A program made the position numbers and the translations under genes. Below are positions 1-10,090 of a DNA stretch of 64,000 nucleotides, piece by piece. Each line of letters begins with the position of its first letter. Positions within the stretch are counted from its first letter, which is position 1. The notes beneath the pieces are model-generated. The model had not been told where the DNA came from, ran no database searches, and saw only the letters and a list, made by a program, of their open reading frames with translations. This DNA is from Blastocladiella emersonii ATCC 22665 (taxonomy: Eukaryota; Blastocladiomycota; Blastocladiomycetes; Blastocladiales; Blastocladiaceae). The stretch lies in NCBI GenBank assembly GCA_025594325.1, contig JANHCV010000003.1, positions 744,001 through 808,000 of the forward strand, in the 5' to 3' direction.

Positions 1-1
1 T

Positions 2-100
2 GGCCAGCGCGGCGCCGGCGTCGGCCTCACGCGCGGCAAGGCCACCGTCGCGCGCGCCCAGGGTACCTACCCCTTTGACTCGGCTCGCGCTCGCGGTTGA
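2..100 (+). CDS. Possible 3' end of a truncated gene
   Basis: The second forward frame is open from the window edge to a TGA at 98-100. It reads about 32 Gly/Ala/Arg-rich residues ending in TYPFDSARARG. GC-rich third positions resemble the real genes here. With only the tail visible no function can be given, and it may be a chance frame. Confidence 0.2.
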   Translation, partial: GQRGAGVGLTRGKATVARAQGTYPFDSARARG

Positions 101-684
101 GGTCATGGACGTGCTAACTAACCGTGTGCGCGCCCGTGTAGCCCGCGGCCGCGGCATGTCGATGCGGAGGCACTAGGCCGTGGTGACGCGACTCGCACTC
201 GTCGCTGCACCGCATCCTGCTGTCTCGGGCGTCCTCGCCGCCACCATTGTATTTAACACGCTGTTTTGAATGATCCTCTCGCTGCTCGCTCGACTTGGTC
301 TCTTGCCCGATTCTGCCGATGCAGCCGACGGCTCTCGTACGCGACGATCGCGGCCTCGTTTGGGATTCTGCCGCTGCTCGACCATGATCTTTGACCGTGA
401 ATAGCGCGCTCGCTGCCGCGGGCCCGACGCTGCCGGCGACTGAGCAACCGTGGACCTTGCACCGAGCCTTGCCGCCGCGGCCACCACCTCGTCGATTCTT
501 CGCATCCCCGTCGACCAGTCTCACTCCCACGCAACGGTAGATTGTTCCGGCATGTACGGAAGCCCATGGTGACTGTTCGAACCGCTTCGCGTTGTGTGTC
601 CAACGTGTTCTCAGTGACGGCCCGTTCCGCGAGATGCCGCGCCGGCTCACGACGCAGAGCTCGGTCCCGTGTGACATCCTAATC
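101..684. other. Intergenic stretch, nothing recognised
   Basis: No convincing gene. Long minus-strand frames exist (114-677) but have an Arg/Ser/Gly-rich composition typical of chance frames in GC-rich DNA and no recognisable motif. Confidence 0.3.
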
Positions 685-1011
685 GTGCGCGACTACACCG
701 AGTCCCTGTACATCAAGCAGGAGCGCCTCGAGACGGATCCCGAGATGGGCCTGTTCGTGGCGTACGCGACGCGCCGCATCTCGGAGCGCACGACCCAGCG
801 CGTCGCCCGCGTCGCCTTCATCATGGCCCGCGCCCGCGCCGCCGCCCGGCCCGAAGGGCGCTCGTGGTCCCCGCGTCCGCCCACATCCACGGTGTGGATT
901 ACGAACAAGTTTACTCATAATCTGCATCGCCGGACAGCACAGTTACTCCTGGGCAGCTTGGTCTTGCAGGTACGTGTCGATGATGGCCGCGACGTCGCCG
1001 AACGCGGTTGA
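685..1011 (+). CDS. Possible coding segment, unrecognised
   Basis: An open frame with strong G/C third-position bias reads DYTESLYIKQERLETDPEMG followed by a basic helical stretch (RRISERTTQRVARVAFIMA). It looks more protein-like than the other frames locally, but there is no convincing start. Its end (stop at 1011) runs into the 3' end of the opposite-strand gene at 943. It could be one exon of a gene whose other exons I cannot place, or a degraded fragment. No family was recognised. Confidence 0.25.
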   Translation: MRDYTESLYIKQERLETDPEMGLFVAYATRRISERTTQRVARVAFIMARARAAARPEGRSWSPRPPTSTVWITNKFTHNLHRRTAQLLLGSLVLQVRVDDGRDVAERG

Positions 1012-1932
1012 AGCGGCGTTCGAAATATCAGCCGCGGCCTTCTTGACCTCGAGGAGCGCCTGCTCGGCGACCATGCACTTCTCCTCGAAGTCGGACTCGA
1101 GGGCCTTGAACTGCTCGGAGCGGTTCGACGCCTCCGACTTTGCCCGCACGAGCTTGGTCATGGCGTCCACGGCTTTGTGCTGCTCAGTCAAGAGCTCGTC
1201 CTTGTGCTGCGCCACGATCGCCTTGCGCTCGGCGGCGCTCTGCGCCACGAGCTCGGCGCGCTCGGCGGCATGCTGGGCCACGATCGCGTTGCGCTCGGCG
1301 GCGTTCTGCGCTACGAGCTCGTCGCGCTCCGCTTCGACCGCCGCGACGCGGTTGATGAGTTGCACGATGACGTTCTCGGCGGTCGACGCAAAGTGTAACA
1401 CCGAATATCTCGCTTCGCGGCCGAGCTTCTGTAGCGTGACGTCGATTTCGCTGCCGCCACCTCCGTAGACCAGTTGCTGCGCCGTGTTAAAGAGCTGCGA
1501 GCCCATCCCCTGGAGTTGCTGGATTGATGCGCGAGCAGGTGCATGAGCCACAGCGGCACGGTCCACGATGGCCACGAGTGCGTCGAGGACGTCGCGCGGT
1601 AACTGAATGAGCACGGGCGCCGAGACGCTTGAATCCATGGCGGGGAGCGCGGCCTCGGTGGTGACGGTCGGCGGCGCAGCTGCACCGCCCGCCGACGTGT
1701 TGGCGCTCGTCGCGGACCCCGCGGCCACGTCGATCAGACCCGCCGAGGCGGGCACAGGCGGAACGGCCGAAACCCCACCGGGAGTCGCGGGCTCGGTATC
1801 GGCAGCGGCGGACGGCGTAGCCGCAGCACTCGTAGGTGCGCCAGCGGGCGGCATGGCCGTGGCGCTCGACGCGCTCGGCGGGCCGGGCGAGACGGGTTCC
1901 GATGGCGTCGGCGTGATCAGAGTAGATTCCAT
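943..1932 (-). CDS. Coiled-coil protein with AAER(N/A)(A/E)(I/L)VAQ repeats
   Basis: Single-exon 329-residue protein. I start it at the ATG at 1932-1930. The frame is open further upstream, but only through a translated GT/CA dinucleotide run that is probably 5'UTR. Residues 1-110 are Ala/Pro/Thr-rich and probably disordered. The middle is helical. About residues 195-255 carry an 11-residue repeat, VAQ.AAER.(A/E)(I/L), typical of a long coiled coil, and helix continues to the C-terminus (LLEVKKAAADISNAA). There is no membrane segment or catalytic motif. It may be a structural or scaffolding protein, but the family is not recognised. The gene's 5' end faces transposon copy 1, about 860 bp away. 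Confidence 0.7.
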   Translation of the reverse strand: MESTLITPTPSEPVSPGPPSASSATAMPPAGAPTSAAATPSAAADTEPATPGGVSAVPPVPASAGLIDVAAGSATSANTSAGGAAAPPTVTTEAALPAMDSSVSAPVLIQLPRDVLDALVAIVDRAAVAHAPARASIQQLQGMGSQLFNTAQQLVYGGGGSEIDVTLQKLGREARYSVLHFASTAENVIVQLINRVAAVEAERDELVAQNAAERNAIVAQHAAERAELVAQSAAERKAIVAQHKDELLTEQHKAVDAMTKLVRAKSEASNRSEQFKALESDFEEKCMVAEQALLEVKKAAADISNAASTAFGDVAAIIDTYLQDQAAQE

Positions 1933-1933
1933 A

Positions 1934-1963
1934 GTGTGTGTGTGTGTGCGTGTGTATGTGTGC
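1934..1963. repeat. (GT)n microsatellite in the 5'UTR
   Basis: An imperfect GT run lies immediately upstream of the coiled-coil gene's ATG and would be CA-rich in its transcript. Confidence 0.8.
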
Positions 1964-2780
1964 GTATTCGAGACGCCGAGGTGATCAGAGAGCCGCGCCA
2001 TGAGAGTGAGAGTTTGTAGCGGTAGTCCGGCGGGTGCAATTCAGCGAGTCGCTGCGCGGTGGGAGACTCAAGTCGATGCGGTCTGGCAAAACAGGCCAGT
2101 CGTCCGAGGCAAAAAGATTGTCTCCAGTTCAAAAACACGTGGCGGAAGCGACGCACGCGTGCGAGACATCTCTGCCCAACGGATACGTGTTTCATATTCT
2201 TGCGTGGTCCCGAATTAACGCGGGGAACCTTGGCGTCCTGAGCTCTAGAAGAGAGCATTTCATGTTCCCCCACGTATCAAGCCGGACCAGCGGCGGGGAG
2301 ACGGGACGGGAGACGCGCTGCGCCACACACGTGTTCCATCAGGTTCTGGCTCGCTCCTCACGGCCCGGCGCCACGCAGCGCTCATACAGCCGCGTGCCGG
2401 TACCATGAACGAAGGCGACGCTATGTGCGCATGAAGTCGAACGGGAGCTCGCTGGCCCAACAGCGCGCTCAAGCGAGCTCGATTGAAGCAACGCGAACAC
2501 AAACGCGACTGAGGGCCAAGGACTAGCGTAAGACAGTTCCCTCGGTGCAACCGCCCGTTCAGCCCGGTCCTTCGCCGATCGTGAGCCCGTGTACCGTCTG
2601 CTCAGTTTCGGCGGTTCACGGCTTACGTCGAGGGACTCGCCGCTCAGGTTGCGGCGGACGACTGCAGGGTGCAGCGGCCACCTCGGATCACATCCCGTCC
2701 GCCACCAGAACACCATATGCTACATGGGTTTCCTTCGCGCGTGTAAAGACCGAGTGGAGAAAGGCACACGAGCCAGGCGC
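1964..2780. other. Intergenic DNA left of transposon copy 1
   Basis: About 800 bp with only overlapping short frames on both strands, none with motifs or consistent codon bias. It should contain the promoter of the coiled-coil gene. Confidence 0.4.
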
Positions 2781-2789
2781 TCCTGCAGT

Positions 2790-2877
2790 CAGAGGGCGGC
2801 ATCGAAGTGGGAGACGGCAAGCCCTACTAGGCTCGTGACCGCGGGTCAACGTGGCGCGTGAAAGCGACGCGTCGGCG
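2790..2877 (+). repeat. Terminal inverted repeat, copy 1 left
   Basis: 88 bp starting CAGAGGGCGGCATCGAAGTG, matching the reverse complement of 5314-5401 except at one position. The preceding 9 bases (2781-2789) are the target duplication. Confidence 0.93.
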
Positions 2878-2999
2878 GCGCCGCCTGCGCGGCCACTTCA
2901 CCACTCCTCTCCTCGCAGCCGGCAACGTGCGGACCACGGTCGCCTCGATGAAACTCTCACTTTATGAATAATACACGACCTCTTGCGATACATGATACA

Positions 3000-4901
3000 C
3001 TACTCCTTGTACGGCCCGTAGTGGTGAATGGATCGGAGCTGCGCCGACACGATGATCCCATCCTTGGCGAGGTCGAGCTCGGCCTGTGGGCCGACGCTCT
3101 TCGGCTTGTTCTTGCACTGGCGCTTACTGCCGTGCTCCTCCCGCTGGCGCCCCGCGTCGATACCGAGCTCCATTGGCTCGACGCTGGCCATGCGCTTCGC
3201 CGTTGAGCTCTTGGCGCCGGGCCCGTTGGGCCGCATCGCCATGGTGGCGCGCCGTATGATCTCGTTGAGGGACCGCTCCGCCACGAAGAAGTTGGGCCGG
3301 ATCGGCGCACCGTCCTTTGTCTTGACCGGACCCCGCCATGTCGGCCGGTCCTCGTCGTATCCCGCGACGGACAGCTCGTGCACGTTGTCCTCGTCGTCGG
3401 ATCCCTCTTCTCCTCCGCGCGCGCGTACCGCCGGTCCGGACACTGCAGGGCCAGTCGCGGCCGAGGATGCCGCTGCCGCTACCGCCGTGGACGCCGCGTG
3501 CGCTTTTGCGCGCTTGGCTTCGCGCCGGTTCGTGTAGCTCGCGCGGCGACTCTGCCCGGTCGTCATGAAGCCGAGCTCCTCGATCGTCAGCAGGTTCTGG
3601 CGCTCGAGCTCGTCGTACTTGGCCATCATCCGCACAATCTCGGTGGCCATGCTCAGCTTGAGCCCGCGGCCGTCGCGGTTGCCGATGGCCTTGATTAGCG
3701 AGAAAAAGCACTCGACGATGTTGGTGCTGAATGCGCGCAGGATGGCCCAGAGCGGCTTGTTCTCGTCGACCTCGTCGTGGGCTAGCTTGACGAGGAACTC
3801 GACGGCGAGGACGAGCATCATCAGGGCGATGCCCGTCTCGAAGTTGAGCCCGTTGGACAGGTCGTTGCGCCGTTTATTGTACGCGACGGAGAACATGCGC
3901 TCGGCCAGCGACTTGAAGAGCCACTCGCGCACGGGCACGAGGAGCTCGCGCATCTGCTTGAGCGCGAGGTCTGGATCGTCGTGGACGTCGTACAGCGACG
4001 TGATCGCCGTGGCCGCACGCTCGTACTCGCCGACTGCCGCGGGGCCGACCAGGGCCGCGTACTCGTGGAGCGCGGCGATGACGTCGGGATCGAGCATACG
4101 CATCGCCTCCCGCTCGTTCTGCTTGTCGCGCTTCTCCCAGCGCACGTGGAAGGGCCCGCCCGGGTTCGCGATCCCGAGACGGCGGAGCGGACTCGATTCG
4201 ACGTCGAGCTGTGCGAGCACGCTCGGATCGGCCGTACGCCGCGCCTCGGCCGAGATCACGGGCACGGGCGCCTGCGCGCGCTTCGTCGTCTTCTTGTCGC
4301 TGCACTTGGACTCGTGCACCTGCGTCACGGAGCGCTTGAGGGCGGGGGAATAGTCCACGATCGGAATGAAGTCGCGCGCGTTGGGACCGCTCGAGTGCCC
4401 CCAGTAGCCGCCCTTCCAGGTCTCGGCTCCGTTGCGCGCGACAATGTCCATGATGCCGTCGGCGAGCAGCTCAATCAGGGACTCGCGCACGGGGACCAGG
4501 GCCTTGAGCGTCGCGGGGACGCCGTTCTCCATCTTGGTTTTTCCATTGCCCGGCACCTTGAGGGCGGCAAGCGCTTGAGCGAGCACGCGCTTCTTGACCA
4601 TGGCGCAGTCGGTCAGCGGCTGCTGCAGGTACCCGCCGGCTCGAAGCGCTTCTTCGATGGCGGCCTCGGACTCGAAGGTGCGCTTGCCGAACTCGGCGGC
4701 CGGGTCGATCGCGTTGGCGGGGACAGAAACTACGGCGGGGACTGTCGCGCAGGGTGCAGGGTCCGGGTTCAGGCGCCCACCTTCAGCGAGCGGGTGCAGC
4801 ATCGCTAGCTTCGCCGACGCGAGGTTGGGCCCAGCCAGCACCATGCAGCGCATGATCTCCCAGGAAAGGTCGACCGTTGCGCAGGGAGTGGTCGGTTCCA
4901 T
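3000..4901 (-). CDS. Transposon-encoded protein, copy 1 (putative transposase)
   Basis: The only long gene of the element. From the first in-frame ATG (4901-4899) it is 633 residues. The frame stays open about 39 codons further upstream without an ATG, so an upstream exon or non-ATG start is possible. Visible parts: an N-terminal helical region; a WKGGYWGH segment; a central helical block with LVPVREWLFKSLAERMFS; then a conserved-looking stretch with NIVECFFSLIKAIGNRDGRG, loosely like the E.FF..IR..G block late in P/THAP-type transposases; then basic Ala/Arg-rich and acidic linkers and a Lys/Arg-rich tail. I cannot point to a full DDE/D triad. The protein is identical in copy 2. It is called transposase by position, being the sole product between the TIRs; that role is inferred. 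Confidence 0.75.
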   Translation of the reverse strand: MEPTTPCATVDLSWEIMRCMVLAGPNLASAKLAMLHPLAEGGRLNPDPAPCATVPAVVSVPANAIDPAAEFGKRTFESEAAIEEALRAGGYLQQPLTDCAMVKKRVLAQALAALKVPGNGKTKMENGVPATLKALVPVRESLIELLADGIMDIVARNGAETWKGGYWGHSSGPNARDFIPIVDYSPALKRSVTQVHESKCSDKKTTKRAQAPVPVISAEARRTADPSVLAQLDVESSPLRRLGIANPGGPFHVRWEKRDKQNEREAMRMLDPDVIAALHEYAALVGPAAVGEYERAATAITSLYDVHDDPDLALKQMRELLVPVREWLFKSLAERMFSVAYNKRRNDLSNGLNFETGIALMMLVLAVEFLVKLAHDEVDENKPLWAILRAFSTNIVECFFSLIKAIGNRDGRGLKLSMATEIVRMMAKYDELERQNLLTIEELGFMTTGQSRRASYTNRREAKRAKAHAASTAVAAAASSAATGPAVSGPAVRARGGEEGSDDEDNVHELSVAGYDEDRPTWRGPVKTKDGAPIRPNFFVAERSLNEIIRRATMAMRPNGPGAKSSTAKRMASVEPMELGIDAGRQREEHGSKRQCKNKPKSVGPQAELDLAKDGIIVSAQLRSIHHYGPYKE

Positions 4902-5313
4902 GACGCCGAGCGCATTCGGCCCGTCCGTGATCGCGGTGATGATGGCCGCCGTGCCCTTGGGCAGCGTGACGTTGCTCGGCAAGACGCGCAGCGGGGGCTC
5001 GCCCTTTATCAGGCTCTCTCACCACCCCACCGCTTCAGCTCACGCTCTTTCGTCGCCACACGTCGAGACTCCCTCAAGATGCACCTGATCTGGTTGCTCG
5101 AAAGACTCGGGACGGCGTAGTGCAAGCAGCAGGGGGGTTTATATGATGTACAGGATACTCCGTCACAACACGCGGATCGCCGCCGCTACTTGACCACCAC
5201 GCCGGAACCAGCCGCCACCACGCCTCGTCATGGATTCGGCAGCGAGGAGAAGGGAATGCAGGCGGCAGCGGCGGGAGTGGCGCGTCGCGGCGGCTCGCGG
5301 TGAGCGGTGAGCG

Positions 5314-5401
5314 CGCCGACGCGTCGCTTTCACGCGCCACGTTGACCCGCGGTCACGAGCCTAGTGGGGCTTGCCGTCTCCCACTTCGATGCCGCCCTCT
5401 G
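5314..5401 (-). repeat. Terminal inverted repeat, copy 1 right
   Basis: 88 bp inverted partner of 2790-2877. It has G at 5366 where the other three copies of this repeat in the window have A in this orientation. The 9-bp duplication follows at 5402-5410. Confidence 0.93.
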
Positions 5402-5410
5402 TCCTGCAGT

Positions 5411-7108
5411 CAGCCCGCTGCACGACGCGCCCGGCTCCCTGCCCTCCCCCCGCGCGTCTTCGCGCAGGGTGAGGAGAGCGACGCATGTTCAGGGACAAAG
5501 AGCATTGCAGTAGGTAGCAGGAACGTCATGGCGGATCCGTTTTGTCCACTCTCACATCATAGCAAGCATCCCATTTACGTGACACGCACGATTGCTCATC
5601 TGCGCGTGTCTGTTGGGGAGGAGACGCTCTCGGCCGTTGAGCGATTCAACTTGTTTCCGCAAACGGAGTTCTTCCGACAAGTAACTGCGCAAAGAGCAGC
5701 GTCACAGAATGAAGGTCCGCGTGCGAAGAACGGCCGCGCGGTTGCCGCGAGCAGAAGCGCGAGCATGTGCCGGGGCTCTGCCAGCTCGCAGCGAGCCGGG
5801 TGAAACCCCGGGGTCACTGGCGCGGGCTGAAACAAGCGCGTGACTGTGGCGCAACGCGAACTCCTTCAATGGCGGGGCGTGGGAACGCGACGCGTGCTCC
5901 GTGCAACGTGGAGGGGGTTGGCCCAACGGCAGATCTCCGATCTAGGTGGGGGACGCAGTGTAGGCATTTTGGGTTCGGGTTCGGGTTCGGATGAAATATC
6001 ACGGTTTGAGCGCAGATCGCGCATCCAAGAGGAAATTTGCTATCGACCACCTTTGCGTGGCCCTCATGGGGCCCGATTGTTGGGCGCGACTCGTCTCGCG
6101 TCTCACGTTCGCTTCCCGCCGCCGACACGCTCACACCGCGCGTAATCGGGCGCACACGAAGTGTCTCAACGCAGTCACATGATTGATTGACGTGTCTCGC
6201 ACTCGATCGACTTGCATGGCTTCCTCTAAACGGTTTGGCGGTTTGCAGAGCTCGCCGCTCATACAACTTCTTCGCTCGGAACGGAAAACCTGTGAACCTG
6301 ACGGTGCGCAAAATTCGTGCAAGGAGGCCCGTCGCGAGGGGTCCCATCACAAGGCGAGATACGTTGCAAATTGCGACAGTTCACTTACCCTCGAAAATCG
6401 GTGGTCCTATTTTTGAGGGTAGCGAGCACCATCGAGGGTCGCCGCGGGACTGCGACGGCCGTGCCGTTGCCGCTCACGACAGTGATTGGTGATGAGGGTG
6501 GGTAAAATGTTCCGCGGTGGCTGTTAGAGGTGAAACGGATCAATAGTATCCTATTATGCGCAAGCCCGTAGGATTTGGTCAGGTAGCGGAGGAAATTAGG
6601 CAAGCTCCTGTACAGCCGCGCACTTGAGTGGTCGCGGGGGTCAATGGCCCAAATCAACCCTGTGATCATGGACGGCGAGCGGGCGCTTGAGAAGGCGCTC
6701 GGGAGCTCAGATCACGGACTGATTTCAAATTCAGCAGACTGCCGAATGTACTGATTTTACTGTCCAAGTGCGCAGATTCATGGAGATGCGGCTCACCTCG
6801 ATGATACTACACGTACGGCGGACGAGGGCTGAGTAAAGCCAGGGCGGGCAAGTTGATGGAACATATAATCCCATGTAGTGGAGACTGTACTATTTGTGAT
6901 CATCTTCAAGTTTGCTTGGACGACAACAAACGCATACAGTCAGAGTGAAGCGAAATAGTTGCCGCGTGCCGTCACAACACCCGCCGACGATGAGTGGCTT
7001 GGTCGAGTCGTTGCCCGCGCTCGGCCTCCCGACCACCCGCGCTCTCTCTCTCCACGGCTGCTGCTGTGAAAATACTTGGTATCGCATCGTTTTTATGTGC
7101 AGAGCGTA
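5411..7108. other. 1.7-kb intergenic region
   Basis: No gene supported. It holds a short hexamer run (GTTCGG, three units, about 5969-5988) and is lower in GC from about 6500 onward, like the flanking small-protein gene. Short frames are present on both strands without motifs. Confidence 0.4.
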
Positions 7109-7636
7109 ATGCATCAAGAACACATTCCAAACGTTACCGACGGCACGCGAGGCGCTGTCCCCGACCAACAAACAACATGCGCTCCTCCAAACGGACAAGG
7201 GACTGCATCTGACGCAGGGTGGCAGTGCCTGAGTGGTGACAAGCTTATTTCAGCTCAACTTTCCGATTTATTTGCTCGCAGTTTTATCTTCCAAAGCACA
7301 ATTTATCGAGTCAGCGAACTTTTAAGCTCGTTGGAAGCGTTTGCGCAAGCTCTTCGCGAAATCGTCCCACAAGGTTCAAGCAGTGGGGACACTGTCATGG
7401 AACAACTCGGAGCTATCTCTCACCAGCTTTCGTGCACCCGGCTTCGGCTCAACGAAACGGACGTGATGCTGAACATGCGCATAGGGGAATTGTGCCAAAT
7501 GTACAGCGCCAATGATTTCGAGCACCTTTCCGAACTTGAAACCGAGTTCCGTGCTGTGGAAGACGCCGTCCCCGTTCTTAGTCAACAAGTTGGGCGGATT
7601 AACGACGAGTTGACAAGTTTTCGGCGCGTATTCTGA
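7109..7636 (+). CDS. Small helical protein, possible paralogue of the 28-kb protein
   Basis: Single-exon 175-residue protein from the ATG at 7109; an upstream TTG-start extension is not needed. The first about 45 residues are polar. The rest is predominantly helical with regularly spaced Leu/Val (LLSSLEAFAQALREIV, SQQVGRINDEL), suggesting a helical bundle or coiled coil. Base composition is noticeably less GC-rich than the housekeeping genes. The segment LCQMYSANDFEHLSELETEF aligns with LCIAYGRRGSYNHAELVREL of the 28049-28636 protein, with matching helix spacing on both sides. No known domain was recognised. Confidence 0.55.
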   Translation: MHQEHIPNVTDGTRGAVPDQQTTCAPPNGQGTASDAGWQCLSGDKLISAQLSDLFARSFIFQSTIYRVSELLSSLEAFAQALREIVPQGSSSGDTVMEQLGAISHQLSCTRLRLNETDVMLNMRIGELCQMYSANDFEHLSELETEFRAVEDAVPVLSQQVGRINDELTSFRRVF

Positions 7637-7821
7637 CGGTCTCGAAGAAGAAGAAGCGTCCTTGGCGCGAAAATATACGGTTCATTTCGATTGTTTTGCG
7701 TCGTTTCTGTACCATCCGCAAGCAAATATCCCTCCTCCGCGGTGAACATTGATGACTTTCTCCTGGCGATCGATACTGTAATAGAATATTTATTATCAAA
7801 TATGGCAGAAAGGTCAAAGGA

Positions 7822-9463
7822 TCAACACGAAATGTCCAAGCCTGAACATTTGGCCACCTTGTTGGCAGCCGCTCTGGTCACCTTGGTCCGACCCAGGCGG
7901 ACCCGCACGTTGATGTTGAAGGGCCACGTTGTTTCAATATTGTACTTGCGAAGTTTGAGAAGCGCGTCGATGATTGCACTTGTGACCGGGTTACCCGTCA
8001 GGTCGAGCTCCATGATCGGCGCACTGAACCACTGCGGTAGGAGAGCCAGGTCGTCGTCACCAAGGCCGCAGCGTGTCATATTGATGCGCTGGACCTTGGC
8101 CACGCCCATAGCGAGAAGGAGCATGCGCATCGGCATCAGCTCGTTGCGCTTCACGTCAGTGATCGAAAGCCTGATCAGGTTTGCTGGCAAGTTGGCCGCG
8201 AGCTTGACCATGCTCTCGTCGCCCAAGCCGCATTTCTCGAGGAACAAGGTGTAGAGGGATGAAGGCAGGAGCCCGGCAAGGGTTACGCCGCCCGCGTCAC
8301 CAAAAGGAAATTCAAAAAGGTCAAGCGAGCAGAAGGCCTTGGGAAGGTTGGGCAAAAGCGTAGAGAGGTCGGCCACGGTGAGGCCTGTTTTGCGCAACGA
8401 CAACGAGTGCAGCGCTGGCGGGAGAGATGAAGCGAGGCGAGCAATAAGCGGACAAGGGCAGCCACCGTTGGTCACGTCATCTCGGTAGAAGCGCGACTCG
8501 TCAAGAGCGAGCGTGGTCAGGGTGGCGGGAAGGTCCTTGAACAGCTCGGCCGCGTCGCCAAGCCGCGTCAAATCGTAGCTGACGATGCGGAGCGACTTGA
8601 TACCGGGCGGCAGGATGCTCCGCAGCGGGACCACACCCTGCGGCTCCACGCGCGACTGCTGGAAGAAGACCTCGGTGACCGACTCGGGGAGGCGAGGACT
8701 GGACTCGTAGTCGTAGTGGGGCGCGTCCGCATCGTTGTGGCGGAAGTTGGTGAAGATCAACTGGCGGACTGAGGCGGGGAGCTGCAGTCGCCGCGCGAGG
8801 CCAACGCCCATGTTGACGCGGTTGAAGCCGAGCGACGTGGCGCACTGCGCCGGCGACGCGAGAGCCGCATTGAGAGCGTTGATGCCGACCTCAGTCAGTC
8901 GGCCCGGCCCAATTTCAAAGAATGGGCCCGACTTGCCCGACACAAGGTCGTCTGTCCGTTGGAGAACCTCCGCGTCCGCGGGCTCGATGGGAGGTTTGGA
9001 CTGCGCCTACATCAGACAAGGGTCAAGACGCAAGGGAACAAGCTCGGAGTGCAGCTGCATGAACGCGTGCCCTCAGTGCGCGAATGCCGAGCGTTGCCGC
9101 CGCCAGCGAGGAACGCTTGCCTTCTACAAGGAGAGGCAGGCCCGAGTCGCGCCACCAGTCAAGGACCGCAAAATGCATGCCCTGTTCAGCGCCCTTGATA
9201 GCTTCTGCCGTGTAGTTGAGTGGCAGGCCGGACTGCTTCCACATTTCGAGGCCGCTGACGCAGCCCCTCGAGCTCAACACGTCCATGTGCAGCTGCTCCG
9301 AGCAGCGCCAAAGAATTGCGCGGGCGACGGCGGGCATATCGGCGCGGCGCATGACACGAGCATACTGCGCGAGCTCGGCCAGGTTGCTGTTCGGGTGCCA
9401 GCGGACGGCGTAGCAAAGCGAGCGCTCGATGACATGCGGCAAGTTGAGTTCGTTGCAATTCAT
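7822..9463 (-). CDS. W..SGLPL-motif / leucine-rich-repeat protein
   Basis: Proposed exons 9463-9065 and 9006-7822 (58-nt intron, donor GTTCAT, acceptor GTAG), giving 527 residues in frame. The N-terminal exon has repeated units MWKQSGLPLNY and WWRDSGLPL, within helical ankyrin-like spacing. The C-terminal exon carries irregular LRRs (LHSLSLRKTGL, LYTLFLEKCGLGD, VQRINMTRCGLGD, IMELDLTGNPV). This is probably a protein-interaction scaffold. I associate W..SGLPL repeats with large families in Blastocladiomycota, which supports the taxonomic guess. The donor is weak, so the exon 1/2 junction is the least certain part. If it is wrong, the two reading frames remain genuine but the linker changes. 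Confidence 0.65.
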
Positions 9464-10090
9464 TGCTGCAGCGTGTCATTGATGAGGTAGTGAAAGAGCG
9501 GTGGCCGAGGTCGGCGAGCCGTTTTGCGGTGGAGTTGGCGCAGCCCGGTCAGTGCGTGTAATGAAGTATGCGCGAGACATCATGCGAGACATCACGTGGG
9601 CCATGAACTTCAGATCTCGCTGATGGCGAGCACGACCAGCACCACCTCACCCATCCAGTCCAAATTGAGTTAACTGGGCGCAAGACGACTTCGGAGACAA
9701 CGTTTCTAAAACTATCGGCCGAAGTTCACGTCGTGTTCCGACGAAAGACCAATGGCACGTCTACTATGGCCGCGGCGGGGAAACCTTCACAAAACCACCT
9801 TTTGAATACCTAGGCTCTAGTCCAGGCACCTTCAAGCCTGCTGGGTTGCTGGCCGGGGATCCGATGGACGCGTTGGAGGAGCCGGTGGACGCGTTGCGCG
9901 AACTGATGGACGCGTCGCGGCGGTCATGTGATGTTGCGGCAATTTCGGTTTCGCGACGCGTCGGTCGGCCCGCTCGCGCGCTTCTCACCGCCGCGCCGAC
10001 CTCCGACCTCGATCGGCCGGCTCTCCGCCAATTATTCATCCCCCTGCAACGGCAACGAACCAACGCAAGCAGACGAATCCCACCCCTACG
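9464..10090. other. Divergent promoter region
   Basis: About 630 bp between two head-to-head genes. It includes short direct repeats around 9868-9920 (GGACGCGTTG and GGACGCGTCG variants). No further gene seen. Confidence 0.4.

Larger units (their letters stand above)
2790..5401 (-). mobile_element. DNA transposon, copy 1 (2612 bp, 9-bp target duplication)
   Basis: A terminal-inverted-repeat element. Its 88-bp ends (2790-2877 and 5314-5401) are reverse complements with one mismatch and begin CAGAGGGCGG. It is flanked by a perfect 9-bp direct repeat TCCTGCAGT (2781-2789 and 5402-5410), the signature of a cut-and-paste insertion. The element gene runs on the minus strand, with a TATA-like TTTATA (read on +) at 5138-5143 upstream of it. 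The second copy at 52036-54647 is the same length. The one difference I noticed is at 5366, inside a TIR. A 9-bp duplication is usual for Mutator-like elements, but the encoded protein does not show me a recognisable Mutator transposase, so the superfamily is open. Confidence 0.93.

Noticed and set aside
2790-5401. Classification as hAT or P element
   Set aside because: The CAG-type ends or the late E.FF..I block are loosely compatible, but both families normally make 8-bp duplications. Both copies here have clear 9-bp duplications, so I left the superfamily open.
5969-5988. Possible telomere-like hexamer run (GTTCGG)
   Set aside because: Only three units, not a known telomere repeat, and located internally between genes.
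6385-6669. 94-codon minus-strand frame
   Set aside because: The composition is less biased than most shadows, but there is no domain, no partner exon and no supporting context.
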